Origin: Chloroflexota bacterium
GTDB lineage: Bacteria > Chloroflexota > Chloroflexia > Chloroheliales > Chloroheliaceae
NCBI GenBank assembly: GCA_028287745.1
Contig: JAQBPB010000035.1
Location: forward strand, 1 to 64,000
DNA: 64,000 bases
Direction: 5' to 3'
The notes under the pieces were generated by a model. The model made no database searches. It saw only the letters and a program-made list of their open reading frames with translations, and was not told the DNA's origin. Positions 59,914 through 64,000 of this stretch are shown piece after piece (position 1 is the first letter of the stretch; every line of letters starts with the position of its first letter). A program made the position numbers and the translations under genes.

Positions 59914-60744
59914 CTATTGTTCTAAAGCTGCTTTCCAGGCAGCAGTAAGTTCCGGTAAACCGATATAGGCCAGGGTCGCTTTGATCGAACTCCTGGCATA
60001 CTCTTTCGGGCTGGTCACACCGCTCAAAGTTAAGACGGTGGGAATACCCAGCCGGTTCGCTCCCTCAATATCGGTCAGAAGGTTATCGCCAATCATAATC
60101 GTTTCCGAAGCAGCCGCGCCCAACTGCTGCAAGGCCATTTCGTACATAGGCGCTTCGGGCTTGCCGATTACCAGCGATTTCTGGCCGGTGCTGGTTTCCA
60201 GTAAAGCTCCGATGCTGCCCGCGCCTGGTATCAAGCCTTCTTCGGTCGGAAAGACCGGGTCGGCATTGGTGGCGATATAAGTTGCCCCGGCCCGGATTAA
60301 CAGGCAGGCCCGTTTGACCGTATCGTAGACCAGGTTGAAGTCGCCGCCCTGAACCACAAAACGAGGTGTTTTGTCGTCCGGCTGGAACAAACCCTCGTTT
60401 TCACCACCGAAAATACTATCTCTCAGCGGCTGCATGCCGACCACAAAAACTCCGGCTCCTTCGGGCGCGACCTTACGCAAGTAAGCTGCCGTGGCCTGGC
60501 CGCTGGTGACAGTTTCACTATCCTGGACCGTTACGCCCATCCGGGCTAACTTCCGGGTATAGTCGCTGGCTGAATGGGCCGAATTGTTGGTCAGCAGCAG
60601 GAAAGGAATGTTGTTCTGGCGCAGGAAGTCAAAAAACTCGATCAGGCCGGGTTGGGGCTGGTTGCCCCGGTACAGCACCCCGTCCATATCCATAAGCACA
60701 TAACCAAACGAAGCTAACAGATTATTATTTTGCTCAATATTCAA
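59914..60744 (-). CDS. HAD-superfamily subfamily IIA phosphatase (NagD/PGP-like)
   Basis: 276 aa. DMDGVLYRGN (nucleophile Asp), LTNNSA, GKPEAPMYE and GDNLLTDIEGA are the four HAD motifs; cap type IIA, as in NagD and phosphoglycolate phosphatase-like enzymes. Substrate not determined. TTG start at 60744 has GGAGAG seven bases upstream. Cotranscribed with ridA. Confidence 0.92.
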   Translation of the reverse strand: MNIEQNNNLLASFGYVLMDMDGVLYRGNQPQPGLIEFFDFLRQNNIPFLLLTNNSAHSASDYTRKLARMGVTVQDSETVTSGQATAAYLRKVAPEGAGVFVVGMQPLRDSIFGGENEGLFQPDDKTPRFVVQGGDFNLVYDTVKRACLLIRAGATYIATNADPVFPTEEGLIPGAGSIGALLETSTGQKSLVIGKPEAPMYEMALQQLGAAASETIMIGDNLLTDIEGANRLGIPTVLTLSGVTSPKEYARSSIKATLAYIGLPELTAAWKAALEQ

Positions 60745-60921
60745 AATTTATCTCTCCAATTACGGGAAAAGCAGACACGTTTCCGGATAACATGCCGGGA
60801 CAAACCACCGGTTTGCCAGGGGTTTCTAGCTCCACTATGCCAGAAATGCCCGCTAAGTATATCATAATACTTATTCGACCCTCCGTTTTTGCGGTCTTGG
60901 GACAGGCCCGGCTGATACAAA

Positions 60922-60961
60922 AGAGTAGGACGGTACTGGTTTCCCGGTACCATCCTACTCT
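60922..60961 (-). terminator. Intrinsic terminator of the three-repeat HCO-like unit
   Basis: AGAGTAGGA and TCCTACTCT arms joined by a GGTAC/GTACC inner stem; the reverse strand continues TTTTG. About 45 bases past the HCO-like stop. Confidence 0.75.
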
Positions 60962-61002
60962 ATATTTATCGTGCAGCTTCACCTCGGAGACCGGCCACCG
61001 GT

Positions 61003-63183
61003 CTAGTTGGCCTTCTTTTCCGGAACCCTGGTTTCCTTTGAAGCATTGACGGTGATAGCCAGTTCTTGCTTCAGGCGGTTAGCCTGGTTTACATAAGTCC
61101 TGGCTGCCACGATGCCGGAAAGGATGGGCAGGATGATATAAAAGGCTACGAAGTAAGGCAGGTATTCCGGTGCCAGCAGCGTCAAAAGGCCCCACAGGCT
61201 AACCCAGAAGAAGGTCTGGCCGAAAGTAAATAGCAGGACAGCCATGGCCGGGCGGCGGCTTTTCAACCAACCGGCTCCCAGGAAGGCGCACCAGCCCAGG
61301 ATTACTTCGATCACGAAAATGCCCACCGGGTTCTGGTTCAGGATTACCCGCGCCGGGATGACGAAAGGCCGTCCTTTGACCGGGCGCGGGCTCTCATCCA
61401 GCGAGCTGCTGCCGGCGGTGTAGGTTACAATGGTCCCGGAGTCCGCGCTGCCATCGGCACTGATGCGGCCAATCGAGTTTTTGGCTTCTTCCCGGGCGGC
61501 TTCAATCGAAGCGGCCGGGATACTGACCGTCAGCATGTACTTGAAGGTCCCGGAAATCCCCTGACCAATCCGGCCGGTGGAAGCAAGCAGCCGTTCCGAG
61601 CCGATTGTCTTAAAGACATTGATAAGGTATCCGATGTACGATGCGCCCACAACCCCGTACAGAACGGCTAGAATCCAGTCGTGGAAGCCGCCGGTTACCT
61701 GCTGGCGCGCCTGGGCAAAGTTAAACCCCTGGCGTACCAGGATACCTTCGGCGATACCGAGGTAAATCAGCGATACATACAGGATTATCACGCCCGCTGC
61801 TACGGCGGTTAAAGAGAATTTAGCCAGGCGGTGGCTGTACAGCGGCCGTTCGCACATCCGGGGTAATACGTACAGGCCAATTGTCATCAGGGTCAGCGTC
61901 ACCACTCCAACGATATTCAACTGGGCGTGGGACATCGGCAGGATAAGCTCCCCGGCCTCGCGGGCTTCATCCAGCCACTTGTTGGTGGAAGGCAGAATTT
62001 GAATAATACCCTGGCTGGTGCTGATAAAAAGAAAGACCCCCGATACGCCTAAAAAGACCCCCAGGTAACGTTCCCTGGCCTTGCCTAACCCTTTTTTGAG
62101 GGTCAGCAGGACATTCAAAATAAAGGTCCACATACCGATTGCCATCAGGCTTCCCATTATGGCGATGGCAAGCGGATGCCAGATACCCATCTTGTCCTCG
62201 GCTGCCTGGGCCGTGATGCCCTGTGAAATAACCATATCCCCTTCGATGAACCCCAGGGTGATAAGGGTCAGCCAGAAGCCAAAGACCCCTACAAAGAGCG
62301 TATAGAAGGAGAAGTTTCCCAGGCGGATGGAGTACATCGGGTGCCCGACAAAGCGCGGCAAGAAGTAATAGACAAACCCCATAAAGGCGAAAATTACCCC
62401 ACCGACCAGGTTCAGGTGGGCGTGCGAAGCCGGGTCAATCAGTTGACCGGCCGCCCCGGTCTTGTAAAGCCAGTCCAGCGACCAGGGTAAGACCTGGTAA
62501 ACACCCTGTAAGGTGCCGATAAGCAGGGCAATCGAGGCAACCAGGTGGAACTTGGCAGAGAACTTTTCCAGGTTATTGCCGGTCCGGCGACCCTGCCAGA
62601 TGGTCAACACCACGTTGGTCACATACAGCCAGTAACCTACTCCCATTGATGAGGCGGTAACCGCTTCGGGGAATTTATGCCAGAACCCGACTATATCTTT
62701 GGCCTGTTCGTAGGTATAGCCCTGGTGGACCAGGTTGCCTTCAGCCAGGCCAATCGGAATCAGGGCGCTGTAAAAACCCAGCACGCCGCAGGCGGTGAAC
62801 CAGAAAGAAACGTTACAGAGGGTCTGGCTGAACATCGGGCGCTGAATAATGCGAGGCAGCAGGTAATAGGTAATCCCGGCCATAGCAATCGTTCCGCCCA
62901 GCACCACGTTAATGTGGGTCAGGCCCAGGTTGGTAATAAGGTGCCCGCCGTAATCAGAGTCGCGCAACCATTCGGCCATCCAGGGCAACCGCTGTAGCAC
63001 GCCGTGAATGGCGGCCAGCGTAAGGGCAATAGCCTGGACAATGACAAACTTTATCAGGATCGAGTCGTCCGAAAGCTGCCTGCCGTCCGGGCCAATATTA
63101 TTGGTGTTATAAAGGACCCGGTTATTATTCGGAATTGAGAGTCGCGGACGGGCTTGTTTCTCCGTCTTTTCCACTAAAGCCAT
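61003..63183 (-). CDS. Heme-copper-oxidase-like membrane protein with three internal four-helix repeats
   Basis: 726 aa, about 12 helices plus three near the C-terminus. Three repeats (about 47-197, 211-365, 373-525) align with a constant 165-166 residue period: Pro 67/233/398, Asn 92/258/423, LPR 109-111/275-277/440-442, Pro 116/282/447, Glu 148/314/479. Each has an HxN or HxHxN motif on its second helix: THIN (H90), HAHLN (H254, H256), HAQLN (H419); a further His occurs in each at 169/336/501. This is the place of helices II, VI and X of heme-copper oxidase subunit I. The CuB His-His pair expected after the middle repeat is missing, so oxygen or NO reduction is unlikely. C-terminal part (about 610-695) has three helices after a polar linker. 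Best described as an oxidase-fold relative. Confidence 0.8.
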   Translation of the reverse strand: MALVEKTEKQARPRLSIPNNNRVLYNTNNIGPDGRQLSDDSILIKFVIVQAIALTLAAIHGVLQRLPWMAEWLRDSDYGGHLITNLGLTHINVVLGGTIAMAGITYYLLPRIIQRPMFSQTLCNVSFWFTACGVLGFYSALIPIGLAEGNLVHQGYTYEQAKDIVGFWHKFPEAVTASSMGVGYWLYVTNVVLTIWQGRRTGNNLEKFSAKFHLVASIALLIGTLQGVYQVLPWSLDWLYKTGAAGQLIDPASHAHLNLVGGVIFAFMGFVYYFLPRFVGHPMYSIRLGNFSFYTLFVGVFGFWLTLITLGFIEGDMVISQGITAQAAEDKMGIWHPLAIAIMGSLMAIGMWTFILNVLLTLKKGLGKARERYLGVFLGVSGVFLFISTSQGIIQILPSTNKWLDEAREAGELILPMSHAQLNIVGVVTLTLMTIGLYVLPRMCERPLYSHRLAKFSLTAVAAGVIILYVSLIYLGIAEGILVRQGFNFAQARQQVTGGFHDWILAVLYGVVGASYIGYLINVFKTIGSERLLASTGRIGQGISGTFKYMLTVSIPAASIEAAREEAKNSIGRISADGSADSGTIVTYTAGSSSLDESPRPVKGRPFVIPARVILNQNPVGIFVIEVILGWCAFLGAGWLKSRRPAMAVLLFTFGQTFFWVSLWGLLTLLAPEYLPYFVAFYIILPILSGIVAARTYVNQANRLKQELAITVNASKETRVPEKKAN

Positions 63184-63269
63184 GTTGAAAACCTACCTTG
63201 TTTAAGGGGCCAACCCGTCCGGGCGACCCTGGGTGACGCCTGGCTTTAGCGCAGGCGCCAGGCCGTATA

Positions 63270-63965
63270 CTAATCTTTAGTCGAACCCGAACCTACCAGT
63301 ATATCCTGGCTGGATTTGGGAGAAGCCGGGACTGCGGGGGCCGGAATGGGGGGTTCCAGTTCATCGGCCGGTACCGGGAATATTTCGCCCTTGCGTCCGA
63401 TCAAGGTCACGATCATTATTACAACAAAAGCTACGCCAACCCAGAGAAACCAGTCCAAGTCGATGCCCGCCCCTATTTTTTCGGCGGCACCTACCGGTAA
63501 CCGGAAGATAATTTTATTCTGTCCCAGGGCGGGGCCGTCTAGCTGAATTATCCAGTGACCGTTTACGCCGAATAGCAACTCGGTCTGGTATTGGCCCGGT
63601 GCGGCGGTTATTTTAAGGGGCACCGGGCCAATATTAGGAGTGCGCGGCCCGTTATGCTCTTTTTTGACCTGCCCGCTGTAATCGCGGATGGCCGTCATAT
63701 TGAGCTGCAGATTGCTGGCGGGTTGGTCCTGGAGATCGGTAACTCTAAAGCTAAAGGCTAATTTGTTCAGGGCATCGTGGTTTCCAGTAAGCTCAGGAGA
63801 CACAAAGGTGACCTTGTAATTACCGGCTGTTTGAGTGCGCGGTGGGTCAACAAGGTCTTCCGCCGCCGCCAGGCCGCTAAAACCCAATAAGGCGGTCAGG
63901 ACTACTAAAATGGAAAAAAGGCTTTGCCGCCACGGTTTAAATAGAGAAAATCTTGTTGTTGTCAT
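63270..63965 (-). CDS. Periplasmic YtkA/FixH-like domain protein with C-terminal membrane helix
   Basis: 231 aa. Signal peptide about 1-35 ending near GLAAAED, a beta-sandwich (about 40-155; segments YKVTFVSPELT, FSFRVTDLQDQPASNLQLNM, NGHWIIQLDG) like the YtkA/FixH/CopC-related family, one helix (about 170-192) and a Pro-rich cytoplasmic tail. Such proteins accompany oxidase or copper genes. It starts 86 bases before the HCO-like gene on the same strand and is probably its partner. AAGGA precedes ATG 63965. Confidence 0.75.
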   Translation of the reverse strand: MTTTRFSLFKPWRQSLFSILVVLTALLGFSGLAAAEDLVDPPRTQTAGNYKVTFVSPELTGNHDALNKLAFSFRVTDLQDQPASNLQLNMTAIRDYSGQVKKEHNGPRTPNIGPVPLKITAAPGQYQTELLFGVNGHWIIQLDGPALGQNKIIFRLPVGAAEKIGAGIDLDWFLWVGVAFVVIMIVTLIGRKGEIFPVPADELEPPIPAPAVPASPKSSQDILVGSGSTKD

Positions 63966-64000
63966 TGTTAGTCCTTGTTAGGTAGACGGTGTCCCGACCG

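Noticed and set aside
61003..63183. Reading the gene as a functional cytochrome oxidase or NO reductase subunit I.
   Set aside because: The His-His CuB pair is missing and no subunit II, CuA or NorC-like gene is adjacent.

Overview
The window reads as a bacterial chromosome segment with dense, normally oriented gene blocks. I see no transposase, integrase, phage gene or CRISPR array. The gene content suggests an aerobic, menaquinone-using heterotroph, most likely of the Chloroflexota. The pointers are a b6f-like menaquinol complex with an APWY motif, secreted subtilases with large accessory modules, a classical men pathway, an SLC45-like MFS carrier and a PaaX/PaaK cluster. The phylum call is inferred from protein resemblance, not from a marker tree.

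Layout. 1-800 (minus): tRNA-Thr(UGU), tRNA-Tyr, tRNA-Thr(GGU) and the 5' end of tuf, with one strong promoter and an intrinsic terminator placed before tuf. 836-5337 (minus): a sensor kinase, an AI-2E family permease and an atypical SDR. 5704-12818 (plus): a respiratory operon made of a 38-residue membrane peptide, an FAD/Fe-S pyridine-nucleotide oxidoreductase, cytochrome b6, subunit IV, Rieske protein, diheme cytochrome c and an ethylbenzene-dehydrogenase-type heme protein. 12837-18913: a small membrane protein, a sensor kinase, an OmpR-type regulator and a secreted S8 protease. 19150-30250: MFS carrier, aminotransferase, Nudix, YggS, GAF/NarL-type kinase, MazG-like, CvpA, a lipoprotein S8 protease and argF. 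30350-35792: MarR, a TPR-like membrane protein, SDR, alpha/beta hydrolase, RidA and a convergent threonine dehydratase-like enzyme. 35823-37829: a surface glycoside-hydrolase-like protein. 38075-45563 (minus): a TetR regulator followed by menF, menD, menH, a small P-loop kinase, menB and menC. 45848-47912: a response regulator and a KaiC-like ATPase. 48159-52516: paaX, paaK, an EthD protein, a paaG-like gene and a paaA-like gene. 52587-57667: an amidohydrolase, a MOSC protein, an ABC ATPase and an anti-sigma/ECF sigma pair. 58170-60744: YbaK, rpsO, RidA and a HAD phosphatase. 61003-63965 (minus): a heme-copper-oxidase-like membrane protein with three internal repeats, and a periplasmic partner.

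How parts fit. The men operon would supply the quinol oxidised by the b6f-like complex. The FAD/Fe-S protein at the head of that operon suggests soluble NAD(P)H or ferredoxin electrons may also enter or leave there. The two most unusual items are the three-repeat protein at 61003-63183, whose repeats keep a strict 165-166 residue period, and the oxidoreductase-plus-peptide arrangement at the head of the bc operon. A family of palindromic intergenic repeats occurs three times (about 33.3, 43.3 and 59.4 kb).
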